Assembly: GCA_011503125.2 (NCBI GenBank)
Contig: WWBZ02000082.1
Span: forward strand, 2,170,001 to 2,234,000
DNA from: Botryosphaeria dothidea
Lineage: Eukaryota; Ascomycota; Dothideomycetes; Botryosphaeriales; Botryosphaeriaceae
Length of the DNA: 64,000 bases
Reading direction: 5' to 3'
Shown: piece after piece, positions 11,542 through 22,800 of the stretch
Numbering within the stretch: position 1 is the stretch's first letter
Layout of the letters: every line of letters begins with the position of its first letter
Position numbers and translations under genes: made by a program
Notes under the pieces: generated by a model
What the model saw: the letters and a program-made list of their open reading frames with translations, nothing else
Databases searched by the model: none
What the model was told of the DNA's origin: nothing

Positions 11542-12269
11542 GTGAGTAAAGTACTGATTATAAACTGATATCAGAGTCCCCAAAGAGAGGAATGTTGTGC
11601 GGTGAGAATTGGGAAGGGAAAAGAAGAGATATGGGAGTGACTTTCGAGGCCTTCGTTGTACTGCGCGCAGTATTCCCTTTATAGCATACCTAAACCTCAG
11701 TATGCGATACACTTCAAAATAGAAACGGCAGATAGGGCTGAAATATCTTGTACCTGGCTTTGTTGGTCACGGAATAATAAAAACTCAGGATCCCCATGGC
11801 GTGTCGCATTTGGATTCCGGTGTTGTATTTCACTTGGCGTTGTTGCGCCAGAAGCCACTTTCCATGGAGCTAGAGGTGATGATAGGATTTCGAAGGATCA
11901 ATCTTTGAATTCCAGGCCATGCCACACCGAGTCCTTGGCAGGGACCGTGTTGCGTCCAGATGAAAAGTGTTGGAAAGGTATCCTCGTGAGATCCGGAAAT
12001 ACTCTGTTCAGGATTCTCAGCCGTACCTGAGCATAACTCATAAGTCTTTGGCTGCTTTTGTGAAATCCAACACGGGCTGTGTAGCGTCCAAGGCGTGCTT
12101 TGTTGCATACTTGGCGAGTTGAGATCCTGTGGGGGCTGCGTTGGTGGTTAGCCGAGGATGGTGGTTGCAAAACATGTCAGGAAGGCTTCTACATTCTTGA
12201 AAATCATATATGAATGAGAAACCATGCGAGAAACAATTCAGAAGTACCAAAAAATTCATCGCCTTCATC
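11542..12269. other. Divergent promoter region between two secreted-protein genes
   Basis: A 728-base spacer between the metallopeptidase (-) and the cysteine-rich repeat protein (+). A short minus-strand frame at 12038-12271 begins with a hydrophobic stretch but lacks support as a gene. Confidence 0.45.
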
Positions 12270-14870
12270 ATGGTTCATACACCCGTTTTCGTACTTCGTT
12301 CTTTACTCCTGGGCCTGTCGCCCGCTGCTGTCTTGGCGCTACCTCAGAACACAGCAAGCCAGAGCGACTCCCAGGATACTCTACTCGTGACGACTACGGT
12401 TTCAAACACTCCGTACACGATTACATTTGGCCCGAGCACCGTCACTCAGGCCACTGAAGTGGTTGGTGTACTGAATTATAGCAATATGAAGACGTAGCTA
12501 ATGGTAAATAGGTCGTTACTGGCGCTTCAACGACAAGATCCACAGATGTCCCAGCTGGTGGCGAGGTTTGGGCAATTCTGGGAGCTCTTCCAGCAGCGCT
12601 GGCAGGTTTACCAAAGCCTGTACCTCCACCGGAAGCGCCTCTTACTCCCGAGGAACCCACAGCTCCAGAGGATCCGGATGACCCAGATGAGCCCGATAAG
12701 TGTACCAGCACTACTTATCCGCAGTGTGAGGTTGCATGCACAGTCGATGTTGCTGTTGTGAGCGCAAAAGCTACCCAGACCACCGAGTGTGCTTCCGAGC
12801 CAAGCTGCACTTCAACCATCACAACTTGTTCCGGTATGGCTTGTTCCGTTATTGATCTGCGAGTTGATACAGCAAGCTGACCTCCTGATAGGCTCGGCTA
12901 CCGCCCATACCGAGTCTAAGACAGTGTCGGCTGAGTATGAAGAAGAGACCAGCTCCCTGGTTGTGGACGTCAACGACTCGGACAACTACGACTACGATTC
13001 GCCCGATCTCGGTGGTAATGCACAGTATCCAATGGTTGAATCACAGTATAACAAGCTTGGGATACTTGAGCTGAGTTCTCCTAAATGTGCGACCGAGGGC
13101 GCGACTTTCAAGAGGGATGATATCTACAAGAACATCAAGACTTTCTGCAAGGACAACGCTGGGAAGAAACCGGGTACCGGGAACGGACTGGCGCAAGACT
13201 TTCTTCTTGGAACCACAAAGGTGAATGTCAATATCGCGTTTGACTCCGAGTGCACTCCGAAAGACGAAAGTACGATCCCCGAAGGACAGTCAGCGGCAGA
13301 CTTTACCTTGGGAGACTTGATTGAAGACAATTGCGTGTTCTATTTCAGAGCCATTCTCGACGGCTGGTAAGTTTGCATAACCGATTGCCACAAGTATTTC
13401 AGTCTGACTCTAGCATAGTGACACAAGCACCGCGGACAAGCACGGTGGTACTTTATCCTCAGGATGTCTGAAGTACTCAGTATCTTCCTCCTCGGGCATT
13501 GAATGCAACGAGGGAGGTGACTCTGTCTCGACGGACAACGCTCAGAAGATTATCGATAAATACTGTGGCGATAGTATGTACATACAAGAAGATATTGAAT
13601 GCTCTGACAGAACTAACGATCTTGGCAGGTAGCGTCAGCCCTGGTCAGGGAAACAACTTCGCTGAACCGAACCTTCCGCAATACGGTGAAGGCGCGCGCC
13701 TGTACATCTCCTATGCCGAGTCCAAAAGTTGTCCCCGTGGGAGATCTTCCAGCTACACCAAGGATCAATGCATAAAGAACTTCCAGACGGTCATGGATAG
13801 CTGCAATAAAGATGGCAAGACGTTTGGTGGCAATATCACGGAAGGATGCGGCGTCTTTGCCCTTACTCCACGGAACATCGCCCCGCCTGGAGACCGGAAA
13901 TGCACGGACGGCGATGGACTGACATACAAGCGTGACGACATTAAGGAAGACCTCGAGAATTTTTGCAGCGAAGTGATCAAAGGAAAGAAGCTGGATCCTC
14001 CGGCACGCGGGAGCACTCCGAAGTACTCTCAAATCTATCACAGAAAGGGGGGTGACGTTGCAAATATCATTTCTGTAGAGTGGAACGACAATGGCAGCAC
14101 CTGTCCGCGGAACCACGAGTCTGAGGATCTGAAGGAGAACTGGTGCGTGTCGCTTTTGACCCGTAAGTTCGCTCTCAGCAAAAGTAGATGCAGCTTGCTG
14201 ACCTTCAGGACAGAGCTCAATGATGATTGCGATCAAAGCAGCGGGGACAAACACGGAGGGCGTATCACGTAGGCTCTCACATATCCTTTTGCGATCGTTA
14301 CTAACTTCCGCATAGAAACGACTGCGCCATATATTCCATCACGCCCACTGATGCAACCCTGACTTGTGGCAACACACTCAGTTCCAACCCCGATGGTCCT
14401 TACGCTGGGCCGTTCGCGCTGGCTGATGGCGAAACTGCCATCAAGGAATTTTGTGACCGTCCCGAGTGGTACCTCGAACCGGGCAAGAAGCCAGATCCGA
14501 ACAGTTTTGAGCAAGGAATCGAGCCAAAAGGCTGGCGTGAGTGGCCCGTTTTGATCCACTTTGATCGATTATGGATACTGATATTTGCTCCGCAGTCTCC
14601 TCCACATATCGGTTCCCTAGCAACATGGATTGGACTACTCAGGTGATCATTGAGGCCACTTTTGCAGACCCGCAACCGGAGGGCTGCTCCGAGCCGAAGA
14701 AGTTCAAGTTAGGTGATGTGAAGGATGACTGCGTGAAGTTCCTGAGGCAGGACTTAAACTTGTGCGACCTTTCATCAGGTATGAAGAACGGCGGGGTCAA
14801 CATGCAGGTGGCAAGCGATAATGGCTGCATCAATTGGACAGTCAAGGGTCTAAACAAGGACAAGCCGTAG
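12270..14870 (+). CDS. Secreted cysteine-rich protein with three repeated modules
   Basis: I recognise no catalytic domain. Eight exons join in phase: 12270-12467, 12512-12833, 12892-13366, 13419-13573, 13629-14162, 14214-14268, 14316-14536 and 14596-14870 (about 744 residues). The start at 12270 gives a signal peptide (MVHTPVFVLRSLLLGLSPAA); an in-frame ATG at 12210 would spoil it. A threonine-rich and proline/acidic-rich region is followed by modules that share two blocks. Block A is FKRDDIYKNIKTFC / YKRDDIKEDLENFC / LADGETAIKEFC. Block B is ILDGCDTSTADKHGG / LNDDCDQSSGDKHGG / LNLCDLSSGMKNGG. The CDT..K.GG block resembles modules found outside the catalytic domain in some fungal GH18 chitinases; that is recalled, not tested. 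The exact donor of intron 1 is uncertain. Confidence 0.78.
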
Positions 14871-15163
14871 TCGCGTTTAGAAATGCGTTTTTTCTTAGAA
14901 ATCTAGAATCCAGATTGTTTTGTTATGACCGCAAAAGCATGTGAAATAAACCCAACAACGGCTCTAAAAACCAGGAGCAATACAACAGAAGGGCCCGTAC
15001 ATAAGCTGATGGCTGGAACGGTGTCCAACGAAGTGCGCGACACCAACACGGCCCCCACGCCACCACCGCCTAAAAAAAGCGAAGCGACATCCATGTTTCA
15101 GCTGGCTTGGTACATAAATCCAGGCCAGCCGCCACTCTATCCTCCCATTCCAACACAAACATC

Positions 15164-15991
15164 ATGTCCGACCTCGTGGCCGTTCTCCATCTCCAATTTC
15201 ACCCAGGCAGCAACGCCCAGGATGCGAAAAGCCCGGCCGGCTCCAGCTTGCAGCAAGTCCTCGCTTCCATCGCCAAGACACCTGAGTTCCAGGATCGTCG
15301 AGGGTCATGCGAGGTGTTCTCCGGCTGCAGCCTTGGTGACCCCGACCGTGTCGTCGTTCTGATCTGTGGGTTCTCGATACTGCCATTCTCCACGCCATGT
15401 CACTTACGTCTTATCACAGGCCTTCCCAATGCGTCTCTCGAAACGAACAAGACCACGGCAGCGTTGGATGCTCTTCTTGCACCTCTCAGCCCGCACATCG
15501 TGCCGTCAGCTGGACCTTCCGTTTACACCTTCTCGCGTCGACTTCGCCGCCGTGACCTTCGCTCCTCTGGGGTTCACGGGCTCACCATTCTGCGCTTTCC
15601 CACCACGATTGCCGACATGGACGAGGAGTCCGACGACCCGGACTCGTGCTTCCAGGAGGGTCTCGCGTTGCTCGAGCAATTTGGCAGCACCGCCGCGTGG
15701 GGGATCGCCTGCGACGGCCCAGGAGATCTCATCGCGCAGTTGGACGCCCGGTCAATGGCTGAAGAGCAGGCCACGGAGCTGCTGCTTCTGCATGTCTGGC
15801 GCAGCGAGCAGGCGATGCGAAGGTTCAAAGATCCAGAGAAGGGGAACGCCTACGATGCGACTCCGCCGACGGGGTTTGAGCACACGGCAGACGACCTGTG
15901 GGACCGATGCTGGGTCAGAGGTCTCAGTTTACTGCGAAAGAATGGAGTCGTCACCGAAGAAGTACATGTAAAGCTTATACCACAATCTTGA
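15164..15991 (+). CDS. Hypothetical protein, possible dimeric alpha-beta barrel fold
   Basis: About 275 residues if unspliced, beginning MSDLVAVLHLQFHPGS. The N-terminal half (VLASIAKTPEFQ...CEVFSG...DPDRVVVLI) has the rhythm of the ABM/dimeric alpha-beta barrel family of small monooxygenase-like proteins. The C-terminal half (FGSTAAWGIACDG...LLLHVWRSEQAMRRFKDP) may be a second copy of the fold. An optional 54-base intron at 15366-15419 keeps the frame either way. It is convergent with the terpene synthase gene 292 bases away, so it could belong to that cluster, but nothing in the sequence proves it. No catalytic residue can be named. Confidence 0.55.
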   Translation: MSDLVAVLHLQFHPGSNAQDAKSPAGSSLQQVLASIAKTPEFQDRRGSCEVFSGCSLGDPDRVVVLICGFSILPFSTPCHLRLITGLPNASLETNKTTAALDALLAPLSPHIVPSAGPSVYTFSRRLRRRDLRSSGVHGLTILRFPTTIADMDEESDDPDSCFQEGLALLEQFGSTAAWGIACDGPGDLIAQLDARSMAEEQATELLLLHVWRSEQAMRRFKDPEKGNAYDATPPTGFEHTADDLWDRCWVRGLSLLRKNGVVTEEVHVKLIPQS

Positions 15992-16283
15992 TACTACGGC
16001 TCAATGGATATTAGGTTCTACTACGGATCACAGTCGCCTCATTTACCAATGGTTCCTTTGCGCCTGCTCAGATCTGTGGAATAGAAAGTCAGCGATCGTA
16101 GGGGGGAAATGGATAATGAGAAGATGTCAGAAAAGAAGCCCGGTGTTCTGGCCCAGGTCTGTTCTGAAAAAAATTTACAAATGCGATCGTCTGAATCTTG
16201 CATAATTCACCGGATATTTTACGCACAGGAAACTTTCAGGCCAAAAAAACGGCAACAGTCAAATTTTATGGTATCCCTCGTCA

Positions 16284-19170
16284 TCAAACCCAGAGTTTTC
16301 TGAGCACAAGCTCAAGAGTCGGGTTCTGGGAGCCAAATTCATCTTCCAGCCTCCGCAGTTCCCCGAGAAGATCTTTTTGCATCTCCTGCAGCAGTTCATA
16401 AGTGATATCCAGAGCCCTTGTACTTCTCATCTGGTTGAGTATGAAGTGCTTCATCTCTGTGGGGAGGGTGTCGGATGTTCTGTGCTTGAAGATACCCAAG
16501 ATCTCCGAAGATTGGGTGCAAGCAGGAGACTGGAGGCAGTAGATGAGAGGCAAGGAGATCTTCCCCTCATCCAGGTCCTCCGCAAAGCCCTTTTCTTTGG
16601 CATACTAAGAAACAGATAATTAGCTTACAGTCTCCACTGTGATGGTAAGAATGGAGTATCTGAATAATTTACCTGATCAGACATGAGATTTTGGTAGTCA
16701 TCTCGGATTTGGAAGTATCGGCTCAGTTGTGTCACGAAGTGTGTTGAGTCGATGCCAGAACTGAAATCGTAAGTAAAAACATCTCACGAAGTGCCTGCAA
16801 AAAGCTCGGGGTATTCACTACTTCCTTGTGGATTCAGCCTGCATGAGACGGACGCACAGCCTGAACAGGCCACCGGTTTCTACCGGTACAAGTCAAGTCA
16901 GCGATCACTCTGTGTGATTCCCAAGCATTGTGTTAAATTTCTTGGGACTTACTGTTGTCGATCATCATCATGTAATCTTCTACTGATGGGCAGTGTACGT
17001 GGTACTTCCAGTAAAGATCAAAACTTTGACCGCAATGCAAATTCTCCACTTCGTCTGTGTTGGGCACGCATTAGTATGTGGCTTGAAAAAATAAAGCACT
17101 TAACTCACTGATGAAAATGTCAGGTGACTCAGGGCTCTCCAGCTTCTGCAACTCCGCAAATGCCTGCACGAAGATGTAATTTGCGGAGTTTATGGTCTGG
17201 CCCGTGCCGTATATCATGTGCGTGGCGGGGCTCCCTCGCCGCAATTTTGAGTCGTCTTCAATATCATCGAGCCTATTGCTGTCAGAATCACAATATTCTT
17301 GGCACCAGTGGAACTTACATAAGAGAAGACTGATGGAGCATGCTGATGATGTTCTTGATGCTTGTTAATGTATCCTCAGGTACTTCCAGCCACCAATTGA
17401 GCGCGGCGATGAATATGTCTCTGATTCCTTTTGACGGAAGGGACTTGAGATAGTTGTACGGAGCCAAAACGACCTTTATCGGGGTGAGATGACGAATGGT
17501 ATCCGCAACAGAGGTTGACTTACATGATCACTACACTTTCCGTCTTCTTCAGACATTGCATGGCTTCCTTTCAAGCGTTTCTTTGGAACGCCATTCACTT
17601 CAGCGTGTCCATTTGACAAGCTTATGCTATTCTTCAGGCCGCTCTTTCTTTTCTTCAATGTTTTGCCATTGCTGAGACAGTGACCATTGGTGGAAGAATG
17701 GCCGTTGGCGGAGACATGGCCATTTGTTGAGGCGTGACCATTCGTCGGGGCACGACCATTCAGAGAAACATGGCCGTTCGTAGCAGAAATACCATTGCTG
17801 GAGATGTTACCGTTCATGGCAGGGTCTCCGTTCGTGGTAGAATGTCCGTTCGTGGTAGAGTGTCCGTTGGTGATCGTGTGGCCATTGGGCAGGGAATTTC
17901 CGTTCAACCCAGCAGCTGGAGATTGGGTTTCTACTGCCACACGAGTACCGTTCTTTTCGGTCTTGTACCTGAAAGCACCACTAACGAACTCCACTTCGGG
18001 CTGGCCGAGGTCCTCCTTGGAAGGATACCGTGGGACATGAATACTCCAGAACTCGGAGCCGGATGCCGCGTACTGTGCGGCCAAAATGTAGAGCATGTGA
18101 TTTTCAGGAATTTCCTTCTCTGACTCAAGTTTTCGGAGCAAAGCGAGATGGTTTTCCTGTATCTCAATCTGCTTCTCACGTAGTTTCTGCATTGCCTCTT
18201 TCTCTGAAAGACCGCTGTGGCGCATGAGAATTGCGACGGCGTTGAAGGGGCGTTCTGAACCTGGCGTTTCAATGTGATGCTTGATCTCTTTAGGCCAGCT
18301 GTAGAAGTCATTGATCAACGTTGTGGAGAACATGGCTGTATCCAAGAATATCTTCAGCTCTTCCTTCTCTTGCGGAGAGAGCTTGATACCCATGCCGAAG
18401 CAGGACATTGTTTGAAATACGCTTTTGGAACATGTCAGCAGACAAAATGTAACTCAGAGAAATAGAGAGACATACTCAAGTCCGGAGTTGATCAAGCGCA
18501 CGGGAAGGTAGTCGTCTAAAGTTTTGAGGGTGTCGGGCGGGAAGGTGGCAAGTGCAAGGCCGTTGCTGTACGTGTTCATGATATCCATGGCTAGGTCTCC
18601 ATCGATATTCATCATATCTAGAAGGATGCTGGACTGGAATTGCTTGGACTTTGTGGTGTTGGTGATGGAGGTCGTCGGCGAAGAGCTGGCGTCACCTTTG
18701 AGAACGCTTTGTATATGCTCATTCACGGCACCAATCTGCAGCGACATTTAGCTCTCTGTAGCATTTCCAATGGCCAAGCTATCTTCTAGAATAATGGAAC
18801 ATACCTCCTCATTCTTGGCAATGTCGTAAAAGTCTGTGAGAGTCAAATTTGTGTACCCAACTTTCTCTGATATCTCTTGCTTACCATCATTCAGAATAGT
18901 AAACTCCGCAAAGCGTGTCAAAACAGCTAGCCGCTCAGGTAAACAGTTGGGGATGGTGAAAGCAACAGCGTGCATTCGTCCAAGCCCTGGAATTTCCGCC
19001 ACTGTCCGGGGGACGATGTCCGTCTTCATCGCTTCATTGAACTCATCCCGTACCCTTTCTGCAGCTTCGGTACAGATTTGGTTGTTCTTGTGGATGACGG
19101 TCTGAAACCTTGTCAAAGATCCAGAGTTTCTGACCAGCTCCGTAGGGAGCGGGTTGGAAAAGTAGGGCAT
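16284..19170 (-). CDS. Bifunctional prenyltransferase / terpene cyclase (chimeric terpene synthase)
   Basis: Chimeric synthase of the fusicoccadiene/ophiobolin-type family: the C-terminal domain makes C20 or C25 prenyl diphosphate and the N-terminal class I cyclase closes it. Nine exons join in phase: 19170-18805, 18735-18476, 18421-17524, 17473-17319, 17272-17109, 17054-16953, 16880-16823, 16760-16673 and 16604-16284 (803 residues; usual length about 700-750). Cyclase: NCLPERL near residue 75; altered aspartate-rich motif D95-G-K-Q-E99; intact NSE triad (N246, S250, E254 in NDFYSWPKE); RY pair 340-341. Prenyltransferase: first aspartate-rich motif DDIEDD at 562-567 before SKLRRG, second DDYQN at 688-692 with [11 protein letters not shown] after it. 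Between the domains lies an N-G-H repeat linker. It is divergent from two P450 genes. Product not predictable. Confidence 0.93.
17665..17912 (-). repeat. Minisatellite encoding N-G-H hexapeptide repeats
   Basis: About 250 bases of degenerate 18-base repeats inside exon 3 of the terpene synthase gene. They encode a run of hexapeptides of the form T-N-G-H-x-x (for example [24 protein letters not shown]), about a dozen copies, some with H replaced by N, D, R or I. The unit is in frame, so copy-number change would leave the protein intact. Confidence 0.85.
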
Positions 19171-20285
19171 CTGCGCGGATTTTTGTTTGACGGAAGATGG
19201 CGCGGAAGCCAGACTGAAAACCCGCAACAAAGAGGGTATTTGAAGGAAATACAAAGAATGCCAGGTGCCCCAATAGAGGGGATGAGCTGCCAGACAACCC
19301 GTGTTGACAAGATGAGTTCAACAGGATGCTGATTATCTATTCTTATGCCGAGAAGCTACAAGAGATAGCAAAGCACGTGCAGCACAAGCGCGGGGCAGCC
19401 GAGTGAGAATGGATATTTAGGCGTCCGTTCGGAGTTGCATGGCAATCTCAAGGATCGCCCTGTGCTTGAGCTCTCGTTTCGGGGAAGGCTCCGTCTGCCG
19501 AGACTCCGATTCAGAAGCCACGTTTGACCTCGAAGAATACAACAGTGCCTTGGTCAAAGTGCTTCCCCGCTACCCAACCCCGCTGTGTTTTGCTGGCGCT
19601 CTCTGACGTGCTACCCGGCGAACTTTGGGGTTCGTGCCGTGATGTTGGACTCCATGCACGCACCAGTTGCATAGTGTACCCCAAGTCAAATCCCGCATCT
19701 TGCGAGAAAGCGATGGGCGCTATCCAGAAAGCGGATGGAGTACGAAAGAAGTTCACTATTGATTGGTTGTAAGCGTAGGTGTAGATAAGAATGAACCCCT
19801 TCGATCGTAGCTCGGCGAGTCACCGGCGGGCCCCAACCGGCCCGTGCCTCTTGACAATTGGCCTTTCCTTGCACAAAGCGGCAGCCAATCCTTCCTCACA
19901 GCCTCGCTCGGCTTAAAATGCCGTCTTTTCTGCGCCGGCTGGCTCTGTTAAGCTCTTCACATGTGTGGGAGAGACCACCGGCAGATTAATGCCTCAACAC
20001 CAAAGCCCTTTCTTCGGCCCCCTGCTTCGTATTCGCGACATCTGCCGTCAGCAAGGCATCCTTTGCTGCATTGATCGGCGTCTGTAGAGGCGCCTGCAGC
20101 GCCCGGGCTGCTTGCCTCATTCTGGGGAGAGGCATGACGTAGCGGGGAAATTATGTATTGGCCGAGGTGGTATTCCGTGGCTCACAAAAAGCAGGTGTCT
20201 AACAACAACCCTATGTCGGAAAGCGAAAGCATTTGTACATCCCGCAGCTGATTTGCTGCGCAAAAGCCTCACAAACACAGACACG
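19171..20285. other. Divergent promoter region of the terpene cluster
   Basis: About 1.1 kb between the synthase (-) and first P450 (+). It holds a CACGTG palindrome at 19374-19379 and two CGGCGAR heptamers, at 19616-19622 and 19813-19819. No gene is recognised. An in-frame ATG at 19254 could extend the synthase by 28 residues, but the start at 19170 is preferred by the domain start. Confidence 0.55.
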
Positions 20286-22120
20286 ATGAATGTTTCTTCG
20301 AGGACCTTGGACATCCAAGGGACACAGACGCCATCATTTCAACAACTCTCATTGTACCATGTATTCGCCGGTGTTTTATTTTTTCTCCTTTCATTCCTCA
20401 CATGGCATTCGCTATCCCCTCGGACTCCTGATGCAACGCAGCTTCCACTCGTTAACAAAAGGAAATTTTGGGAATTCTCCGACCTCAGGGTGAAGACGGA
20501 GTTCTACTTCAATGGAAGACAGACTTTGGAAAAAGCACTTCAACGGCTCCCAGGCAAACCGTTTCAAATGATCGGCGACACTGGCCGCGTGATCATTCTT
20601 CCGCCAGAGTTTGCCAACGAGATCAGGAACAGCCCGCATCTGGATTTCAGCAAGGTAGTTGCAAGGGTATGTCACATATCATGTACTACATAATGGGAGC
20701 TTTATGGCCTGACAACAGCTTCACGTCAGTTTGTTACGGCAGATATTCCTGGTTTCGAGGGATTCCGAAGCGGTCTTAACGATATACCTGCCGTTCTTGA
20801 TCTCTGCAAGATCAACTTGACAAGGGAACTTAGTAAGTAGACAATCAGACTGCACGTATATGGAAAATATGTTTACCTTTTGGCAAGACAGAGCGTTGGA
20901 ACCTCTCCCTTACGAAAGCAGGCTGGCCGTGGAAGAAATCATTCCTGCTGATAAAGGTATACGAGAGAGTCATCTTCTTAGGCAGTGACTTACTAAAATT
21001 CTTCTGCCACAGATTGGAAAGGACTGGTGATCAAAGAGAAGATCAATGTTCTTGTTGCACGTCTCTCCGCGCGTGTATTCCTGGGCGAAGAGCTTTGCCG
21101 CAACCCGGCATGGCTGAAGATTGCCGTCAGTCACATCTTTACTGGGTTCATTGCTGCATTCTGCCTTCGTCTATTTCCTCCGTTCCTGCGGCCGCTGGCG
21201 CACTGGTTCATCCCTCACTGTCGTCGTCTCCGCGCTCAAGTCAGAGAAGCGCGCGAACTTGTCCGCAAAACAATTGAGAAACGTCAGATTGAGAGAGACG
21301 AAGCCATTAGCCAGGGGAGACAGCCGAAAGAATACCACGATGGAATTGAATGGTGTCAAACTCTGGCGAACAAATACGACTTTGACGTTGTTGATATGCA
21401 GCTGGGTCTGTCTATTGCATCCGTCCATAACACCACGGATCTCATAACCCAAGTCTTGTATGACCTGGCCGCGCATCCCGAAATGGTGGGACGTCTTAGG
21501 CAAGAGTTCATTGAGGTCATCGGAAAAGAAGGCTGGAATAAAGCCGCACTTTACAATTTGAAACTCTTGGACAGCGTCATCAAGGAAAGCCAAAGGCTTA
21601 AACCAATCAGCGTTTGTAAGATAAAATTGGAGCGCCTTCCTTTTTTTTCCCTTGACTTCTAGGCTAACAGTACGCAGTGGCTATGAGGCGAGAGGCTACC
21701 TCCACGGTCGTCCTTTCGGACGGTACAATACTCCCCAAAGGCACCATAATTGGCGTCTCAGCGCACAAGATGTGGGACTCGAATGTTTACCCTGAACCAG
21801 AAAAGTTTATAGGTGACCGGTTCTTAATCTTGCGGCAACAGCCCGGCAGAGAGAATATTGCCCAGCTTGTTACGACCGGTCAGGACCATTTGGCGTGGGG
21901 ACACGGAAACCATGCCTGTCCGGGCCGCTTCTTCGCGGCTGCCGAGATCAAGATTGTGCTGGTACATCTGCTTCTGAAGTATGATTTCCGGGTTATGAAA
22001 GGACAAGAGCCCAAAGTAAAGGAGTTCGGTTTTGCTCTGGAATCCGATCTGTCGGCCAAGATAGAGATCAGAAGACGCAAGGAAGAAATCGACCTTTCCT
22101 CACTTTGTTGGAAACTGTGA
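20286..22120 (+). CDS. Cytochrome P450 monooxygenase, kaurene-oxidase-like
   Basis: Membrane-anchored P450, expected to oxidise the terpene made by the adjacent synthase at the endoplasmic reticulum. Five exons: 20286-20666, 20730-20832, 20888-20956, 21013-21615 and 21678-22120 (532 residues, normal size). An N-terminal hydrophobic anchor (VFAGVLFFLLSFLTW) is followed by the body. Helix I reads ASVHNTTDL rather than the common AGxDTT, as in some fungal diterpenoid P450s. The ExxR motif is KESQR. The heme loop is WGHGNHACPGRFFAA with Cys near residue 466. The general pattern resembles fungal ent-kaurene-oxidase-type P450s (inference from recalled motifs). It is about 1.1 kb from the synthase start and transcribed away from it. 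Confidence 0.9.
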
Positions 22121-22356
22121 GGTAGCTTCGGTATGGAGATAACCTCCAATCTCCAATGACAGACTCAAGACTCCTACCATCCTTTTAAACAGGACTCTTT
22201 CGTGGAAGAATTCTATGGAATCTTTGCACCTCCTGTGTAAGACTGTTCCCTCCAGGGAATTTGGCAGCTGGGCACAAATTTACAGCTTTGAAACTCATCT
22301 GAGCATGTGACGAACCTTCAGAACCGCCACAGGAAATCATGCCTAAAAATATCCGG

Positions 22357-22367
22357 ACGGGCGGCGA
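22357..22367 (+). promoter_or_regulatory. ACGGGCGGCGA element, copy 1
   Basis: An 11-base string repeated exactly at 22790-22800, both upstream of the second P450. The CGG-containing core could suit a zinc-cluster (Zn2Cys6) regulator. This is inference only. Confidence 0.3.
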
Positions 22368-22789
22368 GTGGGCAGACCCTTAGATTTGCCTCACATCTGA
22401 CTCAGTACAGAATGACGTAATAGTCGTGTAAGGCAACCTTTCCGGCCTCATCCTGGAAAGTCCAGCCTCATGGTCGGGTCCGTTGCCGATCAGAATTCAG
22501 GAGTGCGACTAGGCTTCCTGGTTGTGGATGCAGCGGCTTCACCGTATCAAGTAGGAGGCCTGAGAGATAAGGCGCTGATTCATGAACGCTAACCTTGTTG
22601 GGTAATTCAACATCACGCCAAGATTCAGGGATGTCTGCGCGTGCAGTGCATTTACGAAAGGATCCGAGAGTTTCGGGCTTCAGTCAGTTGAGACCACACA
22701 TTTACCGCTTCTCTACTGACTGGGACTTGGCCCTTGGGGCCATCCTGACTCGCTCGGCTTTGCCGATGAACCGTTCTGTCATTTACCGA

Positions 22790-22800
22790 ACGGGCGGCGA
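22790..22800 (+). promoter_or_regulatory. ACGGGCGGCGA element, copy 2
   Basis: Exact second copy of the 11-base string at 22357-22367, about 285 bases before the P450 start codon. No other evidence of function. Confidence 0.3.

Noticed and set aside
12038..12271. Minus-strand frame starting with a hydrophobic stretch, as a small secreted protein
   Set aside because: It overlaps the start of the repeat-protein gene, has no conserved pattern, and sits in the shared promoter.
17665..17912. CRISPR-like array from regular repeats
   Set aside because: Units are degenerate 18-mers with no spacers, in frame inside a fungal coding exon.
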